Of a stretch of DNA of 38,550 nt, positions 9,311 through 17,541 are shown piece after piece. This stretch comes from a virus, in the IMG/VR virus record IMGVR_UViG_3300020462_000019, positions 1 through 38,550 of that record; one strand, written 5' to 3'. Every line of letters begins with the position of its first letter. Position 1 is the stretch's first letter. The notes under the pieces are model-generated. The model was given only the letters and a program-made list of their open reading frames with translations. It was not told where the DNA came from and did no database searches. Made by a program: the position numbers and the translations under genes.

Positions 9311-10374
9311 CAATTGCAGTAGGACATACAGATGATATATCATCTGGATTTGGTACATTTGGATTACCCAATAGTTATTTTGGTGGTATTTCAGGAAATC
9401 TAGAAGCTCAAATTGTTGCTTTTAGTACATATACCAATGATTCAAAAGACATATATCAAGGAAGATATGATGCAATCTTAGAGCCATTAGAAGCAATTGA
9501 TGATAAGATTGTGACTGATTACTTGGTTCCAATCAATACAAAGAAGCAACAGATTCAAACATTGGGACAATCCTCTGTTTGGGTAGCTAACCCACAAACA
9601 TATTCATCATCGACTGCAGCTCTGAGTGCTATAGAAACAATCTATCAGGAATCCAATACTGACAACGACAATCAGGCATGTACTGTTATTGGTTTTACCA
9701 CTTTTCCTGGTTTTGGTGGTACTGCTGGAACGGTTGTTACACAAGGAACTACTGATCTAGAAGGAGAAGTTACAATTACAGCCAGAGGTACAGTATCCTT
9801 TACTGGATCTCCAATGGTTCTTCAGGATGTTGAAGGAACATTCTCATCTCTATACCCACTTACTGTTGGTGTCACTTCAATTGGAGCTCCAACTGCAATT
9901 TCATATACTGGATTGACCAACATCAGAGAAGATGTTGTTATGGTTACTCATTTTACAAAAATGGAACCACCTGACAATAGTGTGGATAATCCTTATGCAA
10001 ATGATCAATACCCACTTCTTGATGCAAACACCAATGGTGTGGGAGCTGCTCAAACATTCTTCCCAAATGCAATTGATACTATAGCCGGAGGAAACCCTAC
10101 TATCTCTGCCGCACAGAACTATGGTAAAGTATACACTAGTTCCTCAGCAACAAACAACAGTCAGATTGATACATTAGATTCTGAGATTGTTACTTTAAGA
10201 GCTGGTATTACTACTTATAATGATGGTGCCAATGTTCTGAAAGAACTCAAAACCTCATACGCTTTGGCTATATGGTCATACGAAAGAGGCAACAAACTGA
10301 ATGATGAGGAACTTGCGAAGTATCAAAACGCTATAAACATATTGAGAGACCCATCTATTGGTGGACCATATTAA
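9307..10374 (+). CDS. Structural protein of unknown function, last gene of baseplate operon
   Basis: The product has 355 residues and no recognised domain. It contains helical, charged stretches (LEPLEAIDDKIVTDYLVP and a C-terminal NKLNDEELAKYQNAINIL) flanking a beta-rich Thr/Gly/Val central part (TARGTVSFTGSPM). The start overlaps the previous stop by ATGA, so it is translated with the baseplate genes. A GC palindrome follows immediately. Position at the end of the hub operon suggests a tail component, but nothing in the sequence gives a specific role. Confidence 0.55.
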   Translation: MTIAVGHTDDISSGFGTFGLPNSYFGGISGNLEAQIVAFSTYTNDSKDIYQGRYDAILEPLEAIDDKIVTDYLVPINTKKQQIQTLGQSSVWVANPQTYSSSTAALSAIETIYQESNTDNDNQACTVIGFTTFPGFGGTAGTVVTQGTTDLEGEVTITARGTVSFTGSPMVLQDVEGTFSSLYPLTVGVTSIGAPTAISYTGLTNIREDVVMVTHFTKMEPPDNSVDNPYANDQYPLLDANTNGVGAAQTFFPNAIDTIAGGNPTISAAQNYGKVYTSSSATNNSQIDTLDSEIVTLRAGITTYNDGANVLKELKTSYALAIWSYERGNKLNDEELAKYQNAINILRDPSIGGPY

Positions 10375-10388
10375 AAGTGTCACACTCT

Positions 10389-10402
10389 CCCCCCGCGGGG
10401 GG
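10389..10402. terminator. Perfect GC palindrome, possible transcription stop or mRNA-end hairpin
   Basis: CCCCCCGCGGGGGG is a 14-bp perfect palindrome, 15 bases after the stop of the baseplate operon, in otherwise AT-rich DNA. As RNA it could fold into a short very stable hairpin. No T-run follows, so it is not a standard intrinsic terminator. It may instead protect the 3' end of the upstream message or pause polymerase. Confidence 0.4.
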
Positions 10403-10432
10403 ACAAGGTAAACTATAATACAGAGGTAACCA

Positions 10433-10663
10433 ATGGAACCTATGGAAAATCTAACCCCAGAAGGAGATTATCTGAGTCGTGTAGTTGTTGATGTTTCTTC
10501 GCGAACATTTCGAGTTTACTCTATTTCTGGTGAAGAGAAGCAAATTGTTGCAGAAAGTATGGATGACTTTCTTGGGATACATCAGTTCATCCGTGATTTT
10601 ATAGCTAGTGGTCTGTTTGATGAGGACATGGTAGTATATTGTTCACCTATGGTAACGTCATGA
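10433..10663 (+). CDS. Small conserved-type cyanophage protein, function unknown
   Basis: The product has 76 residues. ATG 10433 is preceded by AGAGGT at 10422-10427, a good ribosome site. It is acidic with a compact alternating pattern (LSRVVVDVSSRTFRVYS) suggesting a small alpha/beta protein, and has no motif I recognise. A TATAAT at 10414-10419 lies too near the start to be a normal promoter for this gene. Its stop overlaps the start of the next small gene (ATGA), so it heads a translationally coupled trio placed between the baseplate and fibre operons. Confidence 0.6.
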   Translation: MEPMENLTPEGDYLSRVVVDVSSRTFRVYSISGEEKQIVAESMDDFLGIHQFIRDFIASGLFDEDMVVYCSPMVTS

Positions 10664-10839
10664 GACCAAATACTAGAGAAGCTATGGAGATGTTGTTTTG
10701 TGCAAGGTGGAATGTTCCAACAGCATCAAAACATTGTGGATTAACAGTAAAGGAGATGAAGATAACATTTAATGAGTATTGTAGGCTACACACCAAAACA
10801 TATAAGGATGAAAAACACAATCAATTGCATCTTTTCTAA
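10660..10839 (+). CDS. Small protein with possible helix-turn-helix
   Basis: The product has 59 residues from ATG 10660, which overlaps the previous TGA. An upstream TTG in frame is a less likely start. The central part, ARWNVPTASKHCGLTVKEMK, has the spacing of a short helix-turn-helix (ASKHCGLTVKEM resembles turn plus recognition helix), and the rest is basic. It could bind DNA or another protein. The TAATG at its end couples it to the next ORF. The HTH reading is tentative because the protein is very short. Confidence 0.6.
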   Translation: MRPNTREAMEMLFCARWNVPTASKHCGLTVKEMKITFNEYCRLHTKTYKDEKHNQLHLF

Positions 10840-11003
10840 TGAAAATTAATCTCTGGTGGTCCAGACATGCTCAAGAATGGAGGTGGAGTTTATGTGATGA
10901 CAGTACACTTCCAATGAAACAAGAGAGTGGAGGACAGAAAGATCTTAGAGATACAATGAACGATATCGCCAATACAATCGAGCATATGATGCATACTAAA
11001 TAA
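10839..11003 (+). CDS. Small protein, function unknown (54 residues)
   Basis: ATG 10839 overlaps the previous TAA, and the frame ends with TAA at 11001-11003. The product starts MKINLWWSRHAQEWRWSL, rich in Trp, then becomes hydrophilic and probably helical (LRDTMNDIANTIEHMM). Its stop codon lies within a CTAAATA late-promoter box for the next gene. No family was recognised; the coupled overlap is the main evidence that it is real. Confidence 0.55.
   Translation: MKINLWWSRHAQEWRWSLCDDSTLPMKQESGGQKDLRDTMNDIANTIEHMMHTK
10996..11002 (+). promoter_or_regulatory. T4-like late promoter box CTAAATA
   Basis: CTAAATA ends 27 bases before the ATG of the giant fibre gene. It resembles the T4 late core TATAAATA. 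Similar boxes precede the genes at 17542, 20497, 23721 and 33853, which strengthens the call. It overlaps the stop of the preceding small gene. Confidence 0.6.
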
Positions 11004-11029
11004 GTAATAATAGATATTGCGCGAGTAAG

Positions 11030-14000
11030 ATGCCTCTCAGTCGCTTAGATAATTTCCTAAAGAATGTCCGTGGAAATACGATTTATGTAAATCCTCAGGA
11101 CTTGGATGCTACCGACGATACCACTAATACTGGTAACTCGATGGGCAAACCCTTTGTTACCATCCAAAGGGCACTTCTCGAAGCCTCAAGATTTTCATAC
11201 CAAAAAGGTTTCTCCAACGATAGATTCGGAAAAACCACTATTGTTCTTGGTGCTGGTGATCACTATATCGACAATAGACCTGGTTGGATTCCTGACGGAG
11301 AAAACAATTTTAAAACCAGAGGTGGAAATGTTAGTAGTGAATTCTCAGAACTGACTAACACCACCAACTTTGATATTACAGACCAAAATAATACTCTTTA
11401 CAAACTTAATAGTATCTACGGTGGTGTGATTGTTCCCCGTGGTACTTCTATCATTGCTAATGATATTAAGAAGACAACGATCAGACCTTATTATGTCCCA
11501 TCACCAACCAACAATAATATTGAAAGAAGTGCAATCTTCAGAATTACTGGTGGTTGTTACATTTCTAACTTTAGCATTTTAGATGCAGACCCAAATGGGT
11601 TCAGTTATGATGATTATACGAATATAAGAGTTAATCCAAACTATTCACACCACAAACTCACAGTATTTGAATACGTCGATGGTGTAAACCAAACCAGAAT
11701 TGATGACGAGTTCCAAACTTATTTTACAACCAGAACTGATCTGGATATGTATTATGAGAAGGTAGGACTTCTTTATGGAAATCTATCTGGTCGTGCAATT
11801 GCACCAAACTACCCTGACTCTGAAGTAGATATTCAAACTAAGGTTGATGAGTATCGTATTGTCGGTGCAATTAGTGGTGAAGTTGGTATTACCAGTATTA
11901 GATCTGGTGATGGTGTTACACCAAGTGAAATCATCAATGTATCTTTAGAAGAAGGAATTGCTGGTCTCAATGCAGATAGTGATTTCATCATCGATGGTGT
12001 TTCTGATTCACTCTACAATGGTTCATACTCTGTACGGAGTGTGGAGACACAAGATGCAGATGGAAATACAACATCATTTACCTATGAAGTTTCAGTAGTT
12101 CCTGAAGAGCCACTCCCACCAGTTTCTGGTTCAACAGTCACATTGGACGTTGATACTACTGTTGGATCATCTCCTTACTTTGAGAATATCACTCTGAGAT
12201 CCACTTTTGGTATGTGTGGTGCACATGCTGATGGATCTAAGGTATCTGGATTTAAGAGTATGTTGTTCAACCAGTTTACTGGTATCGGACTTCAGAAAGA
12301 TGATAGTGCATTTGTCAAGTTCAATTCATCTAGTGGTACCTTTGATGATAAGACAAGTGTTGATAATATTCATGCTGATCCCAATGCAAAGTATAAGCCA
12401 GAGTATTATAACTATCACATCAAAGCATCCAACAATGCTTTCTGTCAATTAACTTCCAACTTCTCCATTGGATATTCTCGTCAACTTGTATCCGAAAGTG
12501 GTGGTGAGTTCTCAACATCTGGTTCTACTTCAAACTTCGGTCAAACCTCACTCTCTGCCTCTGGTTTCAGAAATAAGGCATTCGATAAAGATGATATCGG
12601 TTATATCACCCAGATCATCCCACCAACTAACATCAACCCTGGTAATCTTAACATTGAGTATGGTTCTATCGATGTAGAAAGAACAATCAATGGAACAATA
12701 AGTAGACTTTACCTCTACTTAGAGACAAACAAAGATAATCCACCACCATCAGTCATTCAAGGGTATAGAATTGGTGCTAAGGTTGATGACCAAATCTCTG
12801 TCATCTTAACGAGAAATAAGGTTCCAACACCTTACTTTGCGAAAATTGTGATGCCTCCTACACAAGGCACACCAAGTGAAGCATCTTCTGTTAAGGTTTC
12901 TGAGGTAGAAAGAAGTTCGGCCACTGGAAACAACATTGTATCCAATACGATTACCTTTAATTCTAATCACCAGTTTGAAAATGGTGAAACTATCAGAGTT
13001 GTTAGTGATAATGCTAGACTTCCTGATGGTTTGAATTCAAATCAGATTTACTTTGCAATCACTTCTGGTGTAAATCCAGATCAAATTCAAGTTGCTGCCA
13101 CACCAAACGATGCGGCTAGTGCAATTCCTGTTCAAATCAACAACCTTGGTGGTAACTTAACTGTTGAATCTAGAGTTAGTGATAAAGTTGCTGGTGATAT
13201 TGGTCACCCTGTTCAATATGATGATGCTGTAGATCAGTGGTATGTGAACGTATCATCGTCCACAATTCACAATACGATCCAAGAGACTCTCGAAAGTTTG
13301 GGAACCGTTGGACTTGGTGAGGCTACACCTAGAACATTCCTTACAAGACAACCCGCTTCTAGAGGTCTAGATGATACTATCTACAAGCTGAGATATGTTA
13401 TTCCAGCTGGTAGTGGTATTACATCTGCTAGGGCACCTAGAGAAACATTTATGATCAGTGACTCCGGTGATGTCACTGGTGCAACTAATGATGAAGTAGA
13501 TCTTCAGTTTAACCCTGGTTCAGTTACCATGGGTAATGAAAATGACATGAGGAACTTCAGTTTCATCCGTCATGCTGATTGGAGTGGTGGAACTGCATCA
13601 TATACAACAGAACTACCTCACAATGTTTCTGTTGGATCTAAAATTGAAATTGAAAATGTAACCAGTACCAATAACACGACTGGTGTTGGTGGTTCTGCTT
13701 ATAATGGAACATTCACTGTTACTGGTATCACCAGTGCTAATCAATTTGAAGTAACTGGTACTTCATATGATCCTGGTTACTTTAACAATGATACTTCTTC
13801 TAGGGTCACAACTCTTCCAACGTTCAAGAAGGTAACTAGTAACACCAATCTCTACATCTATAACGTTGATCAGATTTCCGAGTATGTAACTGGTGAACAA
13901 GATGGTGTCTATTACTTAACAGGTGTTACTGCTGATAATGTACCACAGGTTGCACCTTTCAATGATCCTGAAAACTTCTCATTCTCACAACCAATTGTAG

Positions 14001-17000
14001 ATCTTTATCCTCAGTTTGATAGAGATAATCCAATATCTGATGTACCATCAGCCAAATCATACGCAATTCCTGAAAGATTGGGAGAAGTTGTTGTTGATGA
14101 TCTGAAGAACTCAGTATCCAGAGAATCTGTTGAGAGAGTATTCAGAGATAGTAGTGTTGGTATTGCCATTACTGATATTGTTTCAGTTGATGCAACTACA
14201 CATGATATCCACACAATGGTTGATCATGGGTTGAACAGAATTACTAGTGTGAGTATTGCTAGTAGTGGTGTTGGTTATGGTAATAGTACAGGTGCTATTG
14301 AAAACCTATACAACGCTACATTGGTTGGATCTTCATCAGGTTCAAACGCAACGGCAAGAATTACAGTTACAGTCAGTGGTCAGATTTCAGATGTTGAGAT
14401 CATGCATGGTGGATCCAACTATACTGTTGGTGACGTACTGAGTGTTACTGGTGTTGCTTATACAACTGGTATTACTACTGGTACAGTCACAGTTACTGGA
14501 ATTTATGATAATGTTGGTGATAGTATCAATGTTACTGGAGTATCTTCATCGTTCTACAAAGAGTATAATGATGTTTATTCAGTTGCTGGAGTTACATCCA
14601 CCAATGTAATCAGAGTTAACTCTATAGGTGCACTTACAAACTTCACAACCAGTGGAATTGGATCAGAAAATACATCAGAAGCTTCATCGTTTATTAGTGG
14701 TGAAACCCTAAGTATCAGTGCACTGACTTACGATAATGTCACTGGACTGGCTACAGTAACAACAAGTAGCAATCATGGATATAGAGTAGGCAACTCCATC
14801 AAGATTGGTGGAGCTGACCAGAGCTTCTACAATGAGCAGGTGTTTGTTGTTACTGAGAATGTAGGACTTACTACTTTTGTTGTGAATGTTGGTGTTAGTA
14901 CGGTCTCACCAAATACAGGTGGTACCAAGAAGATATACAGATCTGGTTTATATCCTCAGAATGGTGCAGTTGGTTCATATGATGAGAACTTCGGTGGTAG
15001 ATCACATGACATCTATTCTGGCATTACTACTAAGTTGAATACATCTGTTGTCAGTTCTACAACTGATCAGATTGAGATTGAGAATATTACCAACTATGAC
15101 TTTAAGATTGGTGATTATCTCAGAATTGATGATGAGATTATGAGAATTAAGACCACTGTTACAGGTAATCCTGTTTCAGTGTTCAGAGGTCTATATGCAT
15201 CCAAATCTACAACTCACATTGAAGGTTCTGTTATTAGAAGAATTTCAGTTCCTGCAATTGAACTGAGAAAGCCATCTATCATTAAGGCATCTGGTCACAC
15301 CTTTGAGTATGTTGGTTATGGTCCTGGTAACTATTCCACGGCACTTCCTGATAGACAGGATGAACCACCATCACAATCTGAACAACTTCTATCACAATCA
15401 TTCAGATCCAATGGTGGTCAGAATGTCTATGTTGGTATGAATGATGTTGGTGACTACTACATTGGTAATAAGAAAGTATCTTCTTCTACTGGTAGAGAAA
15501 CCATCTTTGATACTCCTCTTCCAACAATTACTGGTGAGGATCCTTCATCTGTTAACGTTCAGGAACAATTCAGTAAGACTGAATCTGATGAGATTACAGT
15601 ATCCAGAGACTTGATTGTTGAGGGTGGTCCTAACTCTGATATCATCTCTGAGTTTAATGGACCGGTTCTCTTCACTCAGAAGATTACTTCTACATCTGAT
15701 GATGGTGTTGAAGCTAACAGTATCTTCCTTCAGGGTGATACAAACATCTCTAGAAAGTATACTGTTGGAATTTCTACTCCAATCTTGTCAGGTAACCCTG
15801 GTGATATTGTATTCAACGCTAACCCAGAGTCTGGCGGAACTGTTGGTTGGACCTACACCATTGAGAATGGTTGGTATAAGTTTGGTTCTGTAAGTTCTGA
15901 TGAAAATAGTATTATTCAGTTTGCAGATAAACTGGGAATTGCTACTGATAGTTTAGATTCTTCTGGTGTTCCAGCAACATTCCAAATTGGATCTGGATCT
16001 AACATGTTCCATGTAGATGCACAAGGTGGTGTTGGTCTTGGTGACACAGCAAATGGAGCTGGTCTGAGAGTTGCTAATGGTAACATTCTTGGAACCTTTA
16101 TTGGTGATGGATCTGGTTTGATCAATGTTCCAACCGATTCTAGTTGGAGAGATGTTGTTGGTAAAAACGCCATCGTTGCTGTTGAAGATCCAACAGTTGG
16201 TATCAAGAACCTTGACCCAGACACAAATTGGGGTCTTCATGTTGGTACTCCTAGTGCAGGAACAAATGACCTTCTAGTTCAAAACAAAGCTAGATTTGAT
16301 GGTGACGCAGACTTCAACACAAATGTAAATGTTGATGGGACACTGACAGTTAATACCATTACTATTACTGATCCAAGTAATACTAGTAATATTGAAACAA
16401 ATGCAATCGCAATCAATGACCTTAAAGTTGGTGACAATGTAATAAGAGTCAAGAGTGGTGGTGGTGTTGCTGTTGGTAGGGAAGAAGCAAGAGCAGATCT
16501 TGATGTTGATGGAACATTGAGATTGAGATCATATTATGAGAACGCCACATCTGTTACTTCTTCTGCTAATGTTGTTACTATTGACCTCACACAAGGACAG
16601 ATATTTGAACTGACCCCCAATGAGGCAGTTAATAGATTCACACTTACCAATGTACCTGCTTCTTCAACATCTACATTTACGATTAAGATTACACAAGGAG
16701 GTGCACCAAAATCTGTTGACATCTTAGATTTCAGAAATCAAGGTGGATCAAGTATTCCTGTTTATTGGAATGGAAGTACTCTTCCAGCAGTTACGTCATC
16801 TGCAAATTCAATTGACATCTACACCTTCATGACATTTGATGGTGGAGCATCTCTTTATGGACTTGTTGGTGGTCAGAACTTTGGAAACAGTTCAACTACT
16901 CCATCACCCAATGATGGTCTTTCATTCAACTCCTCTACTCTGACTGTATCAGTTTCAAATAATTTGGATGTTGTTACAGATGCAACTGTTGGTGGAAATG

Positions 17001-17518
17001 TTATACCAAATAACAATAATACGGGTAACATTGGTATAGTTGGTAACGCATGGGCAAATGGAAGATTTACTAATCTAACAATTGATTTTGGATTGAATGT
17101 TGATACTATCACAACAACAGGAGCTGTATCATTCCCCACTGTATCGACTGCTCTCCTTACATCATCTGGTGACATTACTTCTTCCGGTAGCATTACCGCA
17201 TCTGGTAACATTACAGCATCTGGTAATATAATCGCTACTAACCTCAATTCTACTTCTGATATCTCAATGAAAACAGATGTAAGTAAGATTGAGAACGCTC
17301 TGGATATCATTAACCAAATTGATGGTGTTTCCTTCAAGTGGAAGGATAGTGGAAGAGATTCACTTGGTGTTATTGCACAAACTGTTGAATCTATTCTTCC
17401 ACAATTGATTCATGAAAGTGGAGACATCAAGAGTGTTAACTACAACGGTCTCACTGGTGTTCTCATTGAGTGTGTGAAACAACTTACAAAAAGAGTTGAG
17501 GAATTGGAAAATAAATAA
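11030..17518 (+). CDS. Giant tail fibre/structural protein with beta-helix N-terminus and S74 chaperone
   Basis: The product has 2162 residues. The N-terminus (NTIYVNPQDLDATDD, then GKPFVTIQRALLEASRF) has the signature that opens right-handed beta-helix (pectate-lyase-like) domains, and this start is typical of a cyanophage virion protein family. The long middle is beta-rich with Gly/Thr/Val repeats, including an FIGDGSGLINVP motif that recurs in phage fibres. The C-terminus carries a peptidase S74 intramolecular chaperone. The Ser of SDISMK (S2076) and the Lys five positions later (K2081) match the self-cleavage dyad, followed by GVIAQTVESILPQLI and a final coiled coil. S74 modules trimerise fibres and then release themselves, so the mature protein should end near residue 2075. 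A late-promoter box lies upstream. Probably a baseplate-linked fibre. Confidence 0.78.
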   Translation: MPLSRLDNFLKNVRGNTIYVNPQDLDATDDTTNTGNSMGKPFVTIQRALLEASRFSYQKGFSNDRFGKTTIVLGAGDHYIDNRPGWIPDGENNFKTRGGNVSSEFSELTNTTNFDITDQNNTLYKLNSIYGGVIVPRGTSIIANDIKKTTIRPYYVPSPTNNNIERSAIFRITGGCYISNFSILDADPNGFSYDDYTNIRVNPNYSHHKLTVFEYVDGVNQTRIDDEFQTYFTTRTDLDMYYEKVGLLYGNLSGRAIAPNYPDSEVDIQTKVDEYRIVGAISGEVGITSIRSGDGVTPSEIINVSLEEGIAGLNADSDFIIDGVSDSLYNGSYSVRSVETQDADGNTTSFTYEVSVVPEEPLPPVSGSTVTLDVDTTVGSSPYFENITLRSTFGMCGAHADGSKVSGFKSMLFNQFTGIGLQKDDSAFVKFNSSSGTFDDKTSVDNIHADPNAKYKPEYYNYHIKASNNAFCQLTSNFSIGYSRQLVSESGGEFSTSGSTSNFGQTSLSASGFRNKAFDKDDIGYITQIIPPTNINPGNLNIEYGSIDVERTINGTISRLYLYLETNKDNPPPSVIQGYRIGAKVDDQISVILTRNKVPTPYFAKIVMPPTQGTPSEASSVKVSEVERSSATGNNIVSNTITFNSNHQFENGETIRVVSDNARLPDGLNSNQIYFAITSGVNPDQIQVAATPNDAASAIPVQINNLGGNLTVESRVSDKVAGDIGHPVQYDDAVDQWYVNVSSSTIHNTIQETLESLGTVGLGEATPRTFLTRQPASRGLDDTIYKLRYVIPAGSGITSARAPRETFMISDSGDVTGATNDEVDLQFNPGSVTMGNENDMRNFSFIRHADWSGGTASYTTELPHNVSVGSKIEIENVTSTNNTTGVGGSAYNGTFTVTGITSANQFEVTGTSYDPGYFNNDTSSRVTTLPTFKKVTSNTNLYIYNVDQISEYVTGEQDGVYYLTGVTADNVPQVAPFNDPENFSFSQPIVDLYPQFDRDNPISDVPSAKSYAIPERLGEVVVDDLKNSVSRESVERVFRDSSVGIAITDIVSVDATTHDIHTMVDHGLNRITSVSIASSGVGYGNSTGAIENLYNATLVGSSSGSNATARITVTVSGQISDVEIMHGGSNYTVGDVLSVTGVAYTTGITTGTVTVTGIYDNVGDSINVTGVSSSFYKEYNDVYSVAGVTSTNVIRVNSIGALTNFTTSGIGSENTSEASSFISGETLSISALTYDNVTGLATVTTSSNHGYRVGNSIKIGGADQSFYNEQVFVVTENVGLTTFVVNVGVSTVSPNTGGTKKIYRSGLYPQNGAVGSYDENFGGRSHDIYSGITTKLNTSVVSSTTDQIEIENITNYDFKIGDYLRIDDEIMRIKTTVTGNPVSVFRGLYASKSTTHIEGSVIRRISVPAIELRKPSIIKASGHTFEYVGYGPGNYSTALPDRQDEPPSQSEQLLSQSFRSNGGQNVYVGMNDVGDYYIGNKKVSSSTGRETIFDTPLPTITGEDPSSVNVQEQFSKTESDEITVSRDLIVEGGPNSDIISEFNGPVLFTQKITSTSDDGVEANSIFLQGDTNISRKYTVGISTPILSGNPGDIVFNANPESGGTVGWTYTIENGWYKFGSVSSDENSIIQFADKLGIATDSLDSSGVPATFQIGSGSNMFHVDAQGGVGLGDTANGAGLRVANGNILGTFIGDGSGLINVPTDSSWRDVVGKNAIVAVEDPTVGIKNLDPDTNWGLHVGTPSAGTNDLLVQNKARFDGDADFNTNVNVDGTLTVNTITITDPSNTSNIETNAIAINDLKVGDNVIRVKSGGGVAVGREEARADLDVDGTLRLRSYYENATSVTSSANVVTIDLTQGQIFELTPNEAVNRFTLTNVPASSTSTFTIKITQGGAPKSVDILDFRNQGGSSIPVYWNGSTLPAVTSSANSIDIYTFMTFDGGASLYGLVGGQNFGNSSTTPSPNDGLSFNSSTLTVSVSNNLDVVTDATVGGNVIPNNNNTGNIGIVGNAWANGRFTNLTIDFGLNVDTITTTGAVSFPTVSTALLTSSGDITSSGSITASGNITASGNIIATNLNSTSDISMKTDVSKIENALDIINQIDGVSFKWKDSGRDSLGVIAQTVESILPQLIHESGDIKSVNYNGLTGVLIECVKQLTKRVEELENK
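17510..17517 (+). promoter_or_regulatory. T4-like late promoter box AATAAATA
   Basis: AATAAATA overlaps the stop of the giant fibre gene and ends 24 bases before the next ATG at 17542. It differs from T4 TATAAATA only at the first base. Confidence 0.58.
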
Positions 17519-17541
17519 CAAGGTAAGGAGTGTATTGAAAA

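Noticed and set aside
10414-10419. TATAAT as promoter for the 76-residue gene at 10433
   Set aside because: It is only 13 bases before the ATG and overlaps the ribosome-site region; no -35 precedes it. It may be chance in AT-rich DNA.
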